From: an uncultured Ruminococcus sp.
Lineage (GTDB): Bacteria; Bacillota; Clostridia; Oscillospirales; Ruminococcaceae
Assembly (NCBI GenBank): GCA_945877315.1
Contig: CAMCRP010000026.1
Span: forward strand, 1 to 44,827
Length of the DNA stretch: 44,827 nt
Reading direction: 5' to 3'
Each line of letters begins with the position of its first letter. Positions within the stretch are counted from its first letter, which is position 1. The position numbers and the translations under genes were made by a program. This document shows, piece by piece, positions 8,501-15,685 of the stretch. The notes under the pieces were generated by a model. That model ran no database searches, was not told the DNA's origin, and saw only the letters and a list, made by a program, of their open reading frames with translations.

Positions 8501-10124
8501 GGGTTTCCACCAGCTTTGCGAACGATTCCGAAAGTTTCTGCACACTTTCAGAAAGGTTCCCTGACTTTATGGACTTGTTCAGCTTGTCAATTTCGCTTGT
8601 AGCGGTTTTAACGGCGTTTTTCATAGGCAGTTCAAGACTGCCGTAAACCGTTATGCCAAGACCCTCAAGAGCAGACTGCATGATAGTAACGGCACCCTTG
8701 AGGTTATCGTTCATGGTGTCCGCCATATCAGCCGCAGCACCTGCGGAATTTTCTATTTCCTTGCTGAGTTCGTTCCAACGCTCTCCGTAGTTTGCAAGCA
8801 GAGCTTCGGCAGATTTTAGCTGACGTGCATCAAAAATACTGCTGAGAACATATTGCTTATCTGCGGCGGTAGCACCGTTTAAGATTTCATAAAGATCCCT
8901 GAACGTCTCGTTAAGGGGACGCATGTTTCCCGCCGCATCAAAAGCAGACAAGCCTATTTGATCCATAAACTCTCTGGCTTTATCGGTAGGAGCAGTAAGG
9001 TTAAGCAGCACCTGCCTTAAAGCAGTACCACCCTCAGCGCCCTTGATGCCGTTATCTGCAAGAATACCTAAAGCTGTGTTCAGCTCCGTTGTTCCGCCTG
9101 CAAGTATCTTCGCCGTTCCGCCGATTTGTATGATAGCTTCGCCCAGCTGTGCAACGGACGTGTTAGATTTCTGCGATGCCTTTGCAAGCTGATCGGAGAA
9201 CCCGACAAGCTCGGCGGTCGTCAGACCCAGAGCAGACATACTGTCCGTAACAAGGTCAGACGCATAAGCAAGGTCCATTCCTCCGGCTGCCGCAAGGTTC
9301 AGAACGGTGGGGAGAGCCGCTATCTGTTCCTGAGCTTCATAGCCTGCAAGAGCAAGATAGTTTAATGCTTCCGCCGCCTGTGTTGCTGAGAATTTTGTGG
9401 ATTCGCCCATTTCCTTGGCTATGTCGGTAAGCTCCCCAATGGAATCTACCGTTACACCCATAGTAGCCGCAACCTGCGACATTGCCGCTTCAAAATCTGT
9501 TCCGACCTTTAACGCTCCCGCAAAAGCAGTTGTTATGACCGCAGTCAGAGCGATAAAGGCTTTTTTGATAATGTCTGCGGCTTTTTTGGCTGCTTCTCCG
9601 AACTTGTTTACAGAGTTTTCATTATGCTGCATATTTTCCTGTATCTGTTCGGAGCTTTCACGGGTCTGCTGTTCTGTTCTGCGGATAGTATCGTTTGTTT
9701 CGTCAAGAGAATCGTTAAGCCCTTCGGTGCTCCCCGCAGCTTCTTCCGCTGCTGCGGGAAGCTGCTCACCGATAGCCGCCGAAGCTTGCTCGACTGCTGT
9801 TCGTGTCTGATTCATAGCTTGTGTAGCTGTATTTGCCGCTCCCGCAAGTCCGCTTGAAACTGCAGCAGAGGTCTGAGCCGCCGCTGTCTGAGTCTGCTGC
9901 ATAGCCTGTGTAACGCTTCCCGCTGTACCCTGCAGGCTTGATGCCATTGTCTGTGCACACTGATTTACATCAGCTTCGGCACGCTGCATCTCTGAGGAAA
10001 GTGTCTGAATATTTGAAACGAACTGTCCGATTATGCTGAGTGCGGAAGAAAATCCGGCTGTCACCCCGGAGCTGTCCATTTTAATATGACCTATCGCATC
10101 GCCAAGCTCATACACGGCGCTCAC
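5511..10124 (-). CDS. Tail tape measure protein
   Basis: At 1537 residues this is the longest gene in the window, and its length sets tail length. Residues about 1-190 are Gln/Ala/Thr-rich coiled coil; about 200-500 form the TP901-type tape measure core (FEAAMSQVAATMGVT, FSATQAAEALNYLALAG). Several hydrophobic segments occupy about 560-740, followed by a long charged coiled coil to about 1350. The start overlaps the upstream chaperone gene by four bases. By the usual tape-measure length rule of about 1.5 angstrom per residue, the tail should be roughly 230 nm long; this is an estimate. Confidence 0.95.
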   Translation of the reverse strand: MSAVYELGDAIGHIKMDSSGVTAGFSSALSIIGQFVSNIQTLSSEMQRAEADVNQCAQTMASSLQGTAGSVTQAMQQTQTAAAQTSAAVSSGLAGAANTATQAMNQTRTAVEQASAAIGEQLPAAAEEAAGSTEGLNDSLDETNDTIRRTEQQTRESSEQIQENMQHNENSVNKFGEAAKKAADIIKKAFIALTAVITTAFAGALKVGTDFEAAMSQVAATMGVTVDSIGELTDIAKEMGESTKFSATQAAEALNYLALAGYEAQEQIAALPTVLNLAAAGGMDLAYASDLVTDSMSALGLTTAELVGFSDQLAKASQKSNTSVAQLGEAIIQIGGTAKILAGGTTELNTALGILADNGIKGAEGGTALRQVLLNLTAPTDKAREFMDQIGLSAFDAAGNMRPLNETFRDLYEILNGATAADKQYVLSSIFDARQLKSAEALLANYGERWNELSKEIENSAGAAADMADTMNDNLKGAVTIMQSALEGLGITVYGSLELPMKNAVKTATSEIDKLNKSIKSGNLSESVQKLSESFAKLVETLAKFAVKDAIPAIISMFEWIANNGETILTLVTAIGSAFLAWKFGKLFSDLAAGISTAITGLVTFKTATDGAITAQAAFNTVISANKFVIIGTAIAALVTAIATAGKDMGVLTNAFKVLQVTVVACTAAFGAYILATKGAAISSAAAAVASSKLVIALKAVLAAMVANPIVAVTVAITALAAAIGAAFIVFRKAEDEIPPSVQAVTDKYKEQIETLKELRNEYDELKTAAEEANKQNDENIKTYEGLYERLQEHLDEQGKVIGSYDTVRNLVNQMNELYPDSIKLIGEQGDAYVETAKSMKDYIKYLGEQAYLQLNASLYQKSVVNLEKVKDTTEEAKQAWLDAGAAYEKAAFEFDHYVSEELATEEQREAARAAGYKSVKKYLEVQKEVAQEELDNLNQIYVTQNSLLNEAEQEVEEYEQKIVDAKMDSMRAQGEIFDSQLDAQKDFYERQAEQYRDSMINDNSSEILLRNSEENLAAMNDKLSELEDKYKKHQLSGEGEYLEKRLAIIEEANVKELADWWEVYDKTLEDQKKLNDDKLKADKEAAEKQIQEAKEAEEKRLKDLQDSFDKEEKALDTRCKLGEITKTQYYDELEKLLAKYAAKGLDLWEEYGDNIKIARKEINDEITEQDRKDAEKSFSVWSDSINSIIDSHKKKYNELIANQDKLANSLANYGDLYTMVEKEIQKSDGTTEKTQKMKLENLDKQLAAMDKYSKSFDKLKDKKVSEGLLSEILSMDAEKGQEYMNLLNKMSASELKAYSDKYDKKQQYAQKFAKDFYASEIENLEKNFAKEVKTVLDALPPETKLIGEDSINGFIEGIESKKSDSSAAMTETMNGVIEACRKTLDTHSPSVVFNDIGVNTLEGFEQGLSEKAVDVYSTMEQIGRNFVDSILKGMQSQWEILKMWFASAASSLAFSGAAMNGYIPSPANNSTTPSYSESSFSGAYKGITKQEVVEAIRETYPDGDVVITVSESEFARISRKALNNVGRQTGRTVINN

Positions 10125-10342
10125 CTCCTTTGAATATCGTAATATTTAAGCATTTCGGAATAGCTTGAAAAATGGCGTTCTGTTGGAGGACTATTGTCCT
10201 GAAACTCAGGTGTTTCGTCCTGCTCGATCTTAGATAAAATAAAGGTACAGGCTTCGTCAAAGCAGAAGGCTGTGTATTCATCAAGAGGATCATCATGTGA
10301 ACATACTATACTGCTGGGACGCTGCCCGTACCGTTTGGACAT
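10121..10342 (-). CDS. Tail assembly chaperone, downstream partner
   Basis: The 73-residue reading from ATG 10342 (MSKRYGQRPSS...) contains DEYTAFCFDEACTFI, a pattern common in second tail chaperones encoded just before tape measure genes. The ATG lies one base after the stop of the previous gene and has no good ribosome site. The frame stays open upstream into the previous gene (to 10426), so the product could instead be made as a frameshift fusion of the gpGT type. Either way it should bind the tape measure protein during tail assembly. Confidence 0.75.
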   Translation of the reverse strand: MSKRYGQRPSSIVCSHDDPLDEYTAFCFDEACTFILSKIEQDETPEFQDNSPPTERHFSSYSEMLKYYDIQRR

Positions 10343-10343
10343 A

Positions 10344-10763
10344 TCAATTATTGTCAGGATTCTCGGGGACGTTACGAAACTGTTCCAAGCCGTCCAGCCC
10401 CTTCTGACTGTATGCAAAAATGGCATTGATCTGCTGATCGGTCAGCTCAACATCATTCTCTTTGAGCAGAGCCATAGAGGGCTCAACAAGGCTTGCTTCG
10501 CATACGGCAGTCATCATAGGAATAATCTCGGCATAGTTTACTTCGTCCTTATCGGCTGATTTCTTCTTGCCGCCGGGAAAAATCCCTGCAGCCGAAGCAA
10601 CAAGCTTGTTGGGAATCTTGCCGCTTTTCATAAGCATAAGCATTGAGGGGCGGCGAAGCTTCGCCACAAAGGGAGTACCATCGGGAAAAGGCGGCAGCTC
10701 CACGATGCGGGGCTTGGTGGCATTGACAATATCGTTAATATCGGTAACTTTAAGCTCTGACAT
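10344..10763 (-). CDS. Tail assembly chaperone, upstream partner (gpG-like)
   Basis: The protein has 139 residues, is helical and acidic toward the end, and lies between the major tail protein and the tape measure, the conserved place of the gpG/gpT pair. It begins MSELKVTDINDIVNATKPRIVELPPFPDGTPFVAKLRRPS, the style of Firmicutes tail chaperones. It should coat the tape measure protein while the tube polymerises. Its 3' end overlaps the frame of the second chaperone. Confidence 0.75.
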   Translation of the reverse strand: MSELKVTDINDIVNATKPRIVELPPFPDGTPFVAKLRRPSMLMLMKSGKIPNKLVASAAGIFPGGKKKSADKDEVNYAEIIPMMTAVCEASLVEPSMALLKENDVELTDQQINAIFAYSQKGLDGLEQFRNVPENPDNN

Positions 10764-10781
10764 AATTTTATACTCCTCTCA

Positions 10782-11354
10782 TTAAGCAACAGCAGGCAGT
10801 TCGTCCACATATTCCATAGCATAAGGTGCTTCGCCCTTTGCGGGTGCGGAATCGATCGTATACGAAAGTGCACGGAAAACATTGTCCTCGGAGGGCATAG
10901 AGATGGGCTGTCCTGTGCAGTTGGGATAGGTGGTCTTTTCGTATCTAACGATAAGACCCGCTTCGTCATACTGAGCCGAATAGGTGTTAAGCTCAAAAAC
11001 GGGCAGGGAATCCAGAGATTCTCCGGCAAGAGGGGGTGTGTACTTCAGAACGGTAATTCCGTCCTCGGCATATTCGATAGTACCGCCCTGCAGGATCTGT
11101 ACAAGCTCGGGATTGAATACATTGTCGCTGAGAGTGATCTTGTTTCCCGTAAGAATGGTTTTACCTCTCTTCTGAGCTTTAAGTGTACCCTTGATGATAA
11201 GCTTCTTAGCTTCCTCAGTTTCGATCTGCGGGTCTACCTGTACCTTGTTTGCGGTATTGAGAGCAAGCTCTACGGTCTTCTCGCCGATCTTTGCGGTAAT
11301 GGTAACCAGCACAACATCAATGGTGGCAATCTCATTTCCTTTTTTAAATCCCAT
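10782..11354 (-). CDS. Major tail tube protein
   Basis: The 190-residue beta-rich protein (MGFKKGNEIATIDVVLVTITAKIGEK...) is encoded directly before the tail chaperones, where siphoviruses encode the tube subunit. It has the length and style of Firmicutes major tail proteins. No sheath gene is next to it, which supports a non-contractile tail. A good ribosome site (AAGGAGG) precedes the start. Confidence 0.75.
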   Translation of the reverse strand: MGFKKGNEIATIDVVLVTITAKIGEKTVELALNTANKVQVDPQIETEEAKKLIIKGTLKAQKRGKTILTGNKITLSDNVFNPELVQILQGGTIEYAEDGITVLKYTPPLAGESLDSLPVFELNTYSAQYDEAGLIVRYEKTTYPNCTGQPISMPSEDNVFRALSYTIDSAPAKGEAPYAMEYVDELPAVA

Positions 11355-11368
11355 AGGTTTTTACCTCC

Positions 11369-11710
11369 TTAAATCTTCTTGTAATATTTGTATTCGAGCT
11401 GTACCATCCAGCCTTTGATGTTTTCGGAATAGTACGGCTCGGATACGTTCCTTGTTGACTTTACTGTAGGATAAATTGTTTTAAGAGCGGTCTGAACTGC
11501 CTCTGCCAACTCATAACAGTCACTCACAATAGGTGCACAGCAAAGCACTTCAAAGTAGTGAATGTCCGTGGAGTATGTACTAAACTGTGATGAGGACAGC
11601 TTTTTTATAACCGCATACGGGAATGCACATTCTCCTTCGTGCGTTCCGGGAAAGTACACGTCCACTCCTGCGTTTTTTATGGCGTTATAAGCCAGTTCGA
11701 TTATCTTCAT
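11369..11710 (-). CDS. Tail terminator / tail completion protein
   Basis: I place the start at ATG 11710 (MKIIELAYNAIKNAGVDVYFPG...), behind AAGGAG and overlapping the previous stop (ATGA), giving 113 residues. The helix followed by a beta-rich domain with FPYAVIKKL and the place just before the tail tube gene fit tail terminator proteins, which stop tube growth and join tail to head. Confidence 0.7.
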   Translation of the reverse strand: MKIIELAYNAIKNAGVDVYFPGTHEGECAFPYAVIKKLSSSQFSTYSTDIHYFEVLCCAPIVSDCYELAEAVQTALKTIYPTVKSTRNVSEPYYSENIKGWMVQLEYKYYKKI

Positions 11711-12087
11711 AAAAGCTCCTTCATTATATCCCGCACCTTTGTACTGCATGAAGCCATTGCCTTGGGTGCTTCGGAACGCACTACCGGTCCGATGATCGCA
11801 AACGGAGCAAATTCTTCACCCGATTTCTTGTGAGCAAGCTCCAAAAATACGCCATAATCAACTCCGTGTGCCAATGTAATGGTTATTATGCCATTCTCAT
11901 TCTTGTAAGATGCCGAAAGCCTTTTTCGTGCTTCGTGAGTACGGTTTTTCCACTTGGCTTCAAGTTTCATCTTTCGTTCCAGACCGTGACATTCTGATGA
12001 TGCCCATTTGCTAAGCTGATTGTCAAATACACTTAACAAGGCTCGGATATTATCTTCAATTTCCGAGCAGTCAAATTCAATGCTCAT
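11707..12087 (-). CDS. HK97 gp10-like head-tail connector
   Basis: The 126-residue protein starts with an acidic helix, then KWKNRTHEARKRLSASY and HGVDYGVFLELAHKK, the typical core of the HK97 gp10 family of neck proteins (Tyr-Gly-x-Phe-Leu-Glu). It overlaps the genes on both sides by four bases, as expected for a neck gene cassette. Confidence 0.85.
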   Translation of the reverse strand: MSIEFDCSEIEDNIRALLSVFDNQLSKWASSECHGLERKMKLEAKWKNRTHEARKRLSASYKNENGIITITLAHGVDYGVFLELAHKKSGEEFAPFAIIGPVVRSEAPKAMASCSTKVRDIMKELL

Positions 12088-12443
12088 ACGGTCACCTCCA
12101 GCGATATTTCGGCGATCTCGCCCTGTTCATCAATATCGTCAATGGCTGTTATCCGATATTTCTTTTCGCCGAACACCGTAATATCTCCCTGCCTGAGCTT
12201 ATCCGTATCGGAGAACAGGCACAGCAGCATAGGGAGATTTTTTGCCCTGACAGCAGTTTCATCGGAGTTTTTCACCGCCGAATAACCGCCCTTGCTGTTG
12301 TGATATATCCCTCTCAGCCTGTGTATATCCACCGTTTCGGCGGTGTCCTCACCGAACTTATTCTTGACCGCACGGCAGAATGAATAGGTCTTACCGTATC
12401 GGGCAATATTGCGTTCGATAAGATGAATGTTGAAGTTATTCAT
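12084..12443 (-). CDS. Head closure / head-tail joining protein
   Basis: The 119-residue protein ends in a beta-barrel-like part (LRQGDITVFGEKKYRITAI) found in head closure proteins of the SPP1 gp16 type. It lies between the adaptor and the gp10-like gene, which is the normal neck order. It should plug the capsid exit after packaging. Confidence 0.65.
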   Translation of the reverse strand: MNNFNIHLIERNIARYGKTYSFCRAVKNKFGEDTAETVDIHRLRGIYHNSKGGYSAVKNSDETAVRAKNLPMLLCLFSDTDKLRQGDITVFGEKKYRITAIDDIDEQGEIAEISLEVTV

Positions 12444-12449
12444 TTGCTA

Positions 12450-12704
12450 TCAGTCCTTTTTGAGAATGCCGCTGTTGCTGGGACGGTATTTCGCCGCCAG
12501 CCTGCGGAAATAGTCGGAGCTGTCGGCGGCAGTAAGACCGCTGACAGCCATAGAAGTGTTCTCAGATTTGATGATAAGGCATTCATATGCCGCTTTTTTC
12601 ACATCTCCGGAATTTTTCTCAAGATAATATCCCAGATCCTCGTCGGAGAAAAAGGGAATATCCGGTTCCCGGAGAATGAGCTTAAGCTCCTGTATCGGAG
12701 TCAT
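12450..12704 (-). CDS. Head-tail adaptor protein
   Basis: Starting at ATG 12704 (behind AGGAGCTGATAAAA) the protein has 84 residues: MTPIQELKLILREPDIPFFSDEDL then helices with KKAAYECLIIKSEN. This is the all-helical pattern of gp6/gp15-like connector adaptors that sit under the portal. An upstream in-frame ATG within the previous gene lacks a ribosome site. Confidence 0.7.
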   Translation of the reverse strand: MTPIQELKLILREPDIPFFSDEDLGYYLEKNSGDVKKAAYECLIIKSENTSMAVSGLTAADSSDYFRRLAAKYRPSNSGILKKD

Positions 12705-12885
12705 TTTTATCAGCTCCTCTGCGTCTGCCCTTTTTGGAAACAATGCTTTCACTTTCGGGTTCGGACGTGAATGAGTTCAAAGCAATGGGTTCATCAACAC
12801 GTTCCCAGCCCTTTAAGGCGTACAGCTCCTTAAACGCCGTTTCGGGAACAATACATTCCTCGTGACCTTTTCTTATCTTGACCAT
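12682..12885 (-). CDS. Small head protein, 67 aa, unknown
   Basis: The protein begins MVKIRKGHEECIVPETAFKELYALKGWE, a pattern often encoded right after capsid genes in Clostridia phages, and ends in a basic and acidic low-complexity tail. It overlaps the start of the adaptor gene. A role at the head-neck junction is likely, but I know no tested function. Confidence 0.65.
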   Translation of the reverse strand: MVKIRKGHEECIVPETAFKELYALKGWERVDEPIALNSFTSEPESESIVSKKGRRRGADKNDSDTGA

Positions 12886-12888
12886 CTG

Positions 12889-13929
12889 TTATCCCTCCGA
12901 AGGTGTTGTATCAATGATGCCGATACGGTTCGCAGCTTCAAGGCTGGGAAGGCAGATCATTGTCACCTTTGTTTCTACATTCACGGGATCGGCGTGCTGT
13001 ATGGTCGTAACGGCAACGCCTGTGTCTGTGATAGAAACGTTTGCGGCGGAGCTGCTCATAAGGTCGGATTCCTCGGGTGTTGTGCCGAAGTATGTGTTTC
13101 CGAGATTGCCCTCCGGCAGCAGGATAATAGTATTGTCGGGGATAAACTTCACACTCTTTCCGGTGCTGTCGATATACCGCTTTGTGTATACCTCGAAGCG
13201 GATTCCCGTCTGTTCCTCGAGGAAGGAAACAAGGGTCTTTTCATTGAGCGTGCCGCCGCCGTTCCCGAAAAGGTAAACAGACTTTTTGATGGTATCGTTG
13301 TACATCAGCTTTTTGATCTGATCTCTGGAGCAAACCGCTCTGGAAGGGCGCACGCCTGTATCGTCCTCAATCACATCGGCAGCATTGTTGAGGTACGCAC
13401 ATACATCGAAGGTAACCGCATTGAAGGAAGGCTCGGTGAACTTATGCTCCTCGGGAATGCCGTAATCGTAGCTGTATGACTGACCGTTGGCGGCAAGAGA
13501 GATAACGCCGCTTGTAACTGCCATTGCCCTCATAGCCTCTCTGGAAACTCTTGCGGATTCCACCAGCTTTACGGTATCGGCAAAAATGCGGTTTACAACG
13601 GTGTCGATAAGCTTCTGATTTCCCGAAGCGAGAACAAGGTTAAGCTCCTGACGAAGCTTCTCGTCAATGTACATAGACTCCTTGAAAAAGGGCATATCCG
13701 TCTGGAGCTTCTCAAAGCCTATTCTTGAACGGGGGACAGCCTTCACATCAAGTGCGGAAACGTTCAGCATAACAGGCAGACCGCTTGCACCCTTGATAAA
13801 GGACAGATCCATTCCCAGCTTCTTTTCATCGGGGAACAGGGTTTCAAAAAGATAAGGCGGCATATCCTTGGACTTTTCCTCCCAGTAAGCCGCAATTTCG
13901 GTTGATTTTACAAGGTCGAATATGGTCAT
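12889..13929 (-). CDS. Major capsid protein, lambda gpE family
   Basis: This 346-residue protein opens with IAAYWEEKSKDMPPYLFETLFPDEKKLGMDLSF-type sequence typical of the gpE capsid family, has the long helical E-loop region around KESMYIDEKLRQELN, and the C-terminal domain with PDNTIILLPEG. It is preceded by a decoration and a scaffold gene, as in lambda-like heads. It forms the icosahedral shell. Confidence 0.9.
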   Translation of the reverse strand: MTIFDLVKSTEIAAYWEEKSKDMPPYLFETLFPDEKKLGMDLSFIKGASGLPVMLNVSALDVKAVPRSRIGFEKLQTDMPFFKESMYIDEKLRQELNLVLASGNQKLIDTVVNRIFADTVKLVESARVSREAMRAMAVTSGVISLAANGQSYSYDYGIPEEHKFTEPSFNAVTFDVCAYLNNAADVIEDDTGVRPSRAVCSRDQIKKLMYNDTIKKSVYLFGNGGGTLNEKTLVSFLEEQTGIRFEVYTKRYIDSTGKSVKFIPDNTIILLPEGNLGNTYFGTTPEESDLMSSSAANVSITDTGVAVTTIQHADPVNVETKVTMICLPSLEAANRIGIIDTTPSEG

Positions 13930-13944
13930 ATTTTTTTACCTCCG

Positions 13945-14313
13945 TTACTTGATAAATGTTACCTTTGCGTTAAGAGCGGTTTTTACCTCGGACGTGATCA
14001 GAGCCGCCGTTGCGCTGTCCAGACGGTCGAGATTTACAAATCCGAAGATAAGCAGCGTGCCGTTTTCCGCACCGTTCGTAACGTCAACATCATGGAGCAG
14101 AACGCCCACTGCATCGGAAGTTCCGACTGTAAACGCCGTGCTTCTTGCTTCGAGATTTCCCGTAAGGGGAGTACCCGCCTTAACGATCTTCTTTCCCTCG
14201 GAATTTGCGGTAACGCCGCTGTCGGAAACCACAATTCCCACCGAAACCTGCGGCTCGGTGTTAAAAAGTATCTGCGTCGGTGTAATTGCTGTTGACTTCT
14301 TAAATCCTGACAT
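13945..14313 (-). CDS. Head decoration protein, gpD-like
   Basis: The 122-residue protein contains GVLLHDVDVTNGAENGTLLIFGFVN, typical of the small beta-tadpole decoration proteins that bind trimer axes of gpE-type capsids. It is encoded just before the capsid gene, the usual order. Confidence 0.8.
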   Translation of the reverse strand: MSGFKKSTAITPTQILFNTEPQVSVGIVVSDSGVTANSEGKKIVKAGTPLTGNLEARSTAFTVGTSDAVGVLLHDVDVTNGAENGTLLIFGFVNLDRLDSATAALITSEVKTALNAKVTFIK

Positions 14314-14331
14314 AATACATCTTCCTTTCCG

Positions 14332-14862
14332 TTAATTCTTGAAATAGGGGCTTTCAACGGGCTTTTTCGCTGACTGCGCAAGACGTGTTCCGATGCTGCC
14401 GTTCTGCGCCCTTGCAGGCTTTCCCACTACGGCGTTTCCCGTGCCTGTCGGAACGGTCTTGAAAAATCCCGAATAAGCAGGCTGCTTCTTAAGCTCGGCG
14501 ATAACAGCGGAAATATCCTTTTTATCCGTTACCTTTACGACAGCGATAGAAGCAAGCTCCTTTGCTGTTTCGGCATTTGCACCCTGAGCTATTGCTTCAA
14601 ACGCACCTCTCAGGCATACAAGCTCATCGGCAAGAGATCTTAAACCGTCCTCGTCGCTCATTCCTGCGGGTACACCCAAAGTCTTGATGATCCTTGCAAC
14701 AGTACTTTCGGGTACGGCTTCTGCGGCTTCGGGAGCTTCTGCTTTTGCTGGCTCCGCTGCCTGATTGGATTCGGTGTTCTGTTCGGGTTCAGCTGCCGCT
14801 TCCTGCTGAACGGGTGCGGTCTGCTCCTGTTCGGTCTGAACTGCTGTGTTTTCTGTTTCCAT
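14332..14862 (-). CDS. Capsid scaffolding protein
   Basis: The first 60 residues are low-complexity Glu/Ala/Gln/Pro, followed by a helical region and a C-terminal part with FFKTVPTGTGNAVVGKPA and a basic end (SAKKPVESPYFKN). A disordered N-terminus with a basic C-terminal shell-binding tail is the usual form of scaffold proteins, and the gene is directly before decoration and capsid genes. No separate head protease is visible. Confidence 0.7.
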   Translation of the reverse strand: METENTAVQTEQEQTAPVQQEAAAEPEQNTESNQAAEPAKAEAPEAAEAVPESTVARIIKTLGVPAGMSDEDGLRSLADELVCLRGAFEAIAQGANAETAKELASIAVVKVTDKKDISAVIAELKKQPAYSGFFKTVPTGTGNAVVGKPARAQNGSIGTRLAQSAKKPVESPYFKN

Positions 14863-14865
14863 AGA

Positions 14866-15228
14866 CTAATCCTCACTTTCTGTGCTTATTACGAAATGTA
14901 TCGGTTCTTTTACGTCTGCCGAATTTAAAGACAAAATTTTCAGCCGTTCCATAAGCTTGGAACGGCTGTTATCCAAAAGAATATCTATCCGACGGGCTTT
15001 TTTGGCTGATTTTTTCGTACCTCGGGAAAGGTATTCCAGCTGTCTGCGGAAAAGCTTCAGCGTTTCGGCGTTGTCTGCCTGCACCGTTTCGCTTGTTCCG
15101 CATACGGGACACACAACGTCCGTTGCGGTGCATTTATCTCCGTTTTCAAACAGTGCCTGCCATTCCTTTATGCCCTCGGAAAGGCTGAATATGCACCCGC
15201 ATTCGGGGCATTTGGCGGTTATTTTCAT
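14866..15228 (-). CDS. Zinc-ribbon phage protein, unknown
   Basis: The 120-residue protein starts MKITAKCPECGCIF and has a second knuckle, CPVCG, about 30 residues later, making a four-Cys zinc ribbon. The C-terminal half is helical and basic. It is the first gene after the terminator that follows the toxin/immunity pair and four bases before the scaffold start. Nucleic acid or protein binding is possible; I do not recognise a family. Confidence 0.65.
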   Translation of the reverse strand: MKITAKCPECGCIFSLSEGIKEWQALFENGDKCTATDVVCPVCGTSETVQADNAETLKLFRRQLEYLSRGTKKSAKKARRIDILLDNSRSKLMERLKILSLNSADVKEPIHFVISTESED

Positions 15229-15439
15229 CTTATACCCTCTTTCAAGGCATTATTAAAAGCCCTTAGAATGGTGTTCTAAGAGCCTTTATAGTTATTTGAT
15301 ATTTGTTTTTTAATGCGGTCTTATAAGGAAAGAAACAGTCCGAATTGTATCATATGCAATGGTAATGAACCGGAACTCGTTGCACTCTTGGGCGATTTGC
15401 AGTAGTTTTGCATGGATTCAAGCATAAACTATTTGACCA
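15229..15439 (-). other. Non-coding stretch between immunity-like gene and scaffold operon
   Basis: This 211-base stretch holds no open frame of note. Apart from the terminator at 15249-15287 it contains, on the minus strand, TGATACAAT near 15350, which looks like an extended -10 element but lacks a good -35 box. It marks the downstream edge of the MuF toxin module. Confidence 0.5.
15249..15287 (-). terminator. Intrinsic terminator between MuF/immunity pair and scaffold genes
   Basis: On the minus strand a 12-bp stem (AGGCTCTTAGAA with TTCTAAGGGCTT, loop CACCA) is followed by TTTTAATA. It lies inside the late structural operon, so late transcripts must read through it or restart after it. 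Confidence 0.7.
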
Positions 15440-15685
15440 TTAAAAATCTCCTGCAACGATTTTCATAACTTCAGATTCAGGCAGCCTCTCGTGATTCATA
15501 TAGATTTCCTTGATCTTGCAATAACGTCTGCCGCCTTCTTTATGGATTTCACGAAGTTCCTGTGTCGGATTGCCATCACGTCCTCCTTGTTTATTTGGAT
15601 ATTTACCGCATATTTCTCTGTTAATCGCAGACATTTCATTGTCTAATGCACGTATAGCGTCTTTTTCTGTCAGTTCTTTTTCCAT
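15440..15685 (-). CDS. Probable immunity protein for the MuF-linked JAB domain
   Basis: This 81-residue protein (MEKELTEKDAIRALDNEMSA...) is charged and mostly helical and matches no structural phage protein I know. Its start overlaps the last 16 bases of the MuF gene, so the two are translationally coupled, and it is cut off from the scaffold genes by a terminator. In MuF polymorphic toxins of temperate phages the immunity gene lies directly downstream of the toxin gene, which is the basis for this call. There is no sequence proof of immunity. Confidence 0.5.
   Translation of the reverse strand: MEKELTEKDAIRALDNEMSAINREICGKYPNKQGGRDGNPTQELREIHKEGGRRYCKIKEIYMNHERLPESEVMKIVAGDF

Noticed and set aside
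5707-9857. Many plus-strand open frames opposite the tape measure gene
   Set aside because: They are antisense shadows of one long coding frame, lack ribosome sites and show no domain.
15290-15430. Promoter for the scaffold operon
   Set aside because: Only an extended -10-like TGATACAAT is present, without a -35 box, and it reads into a terminator.
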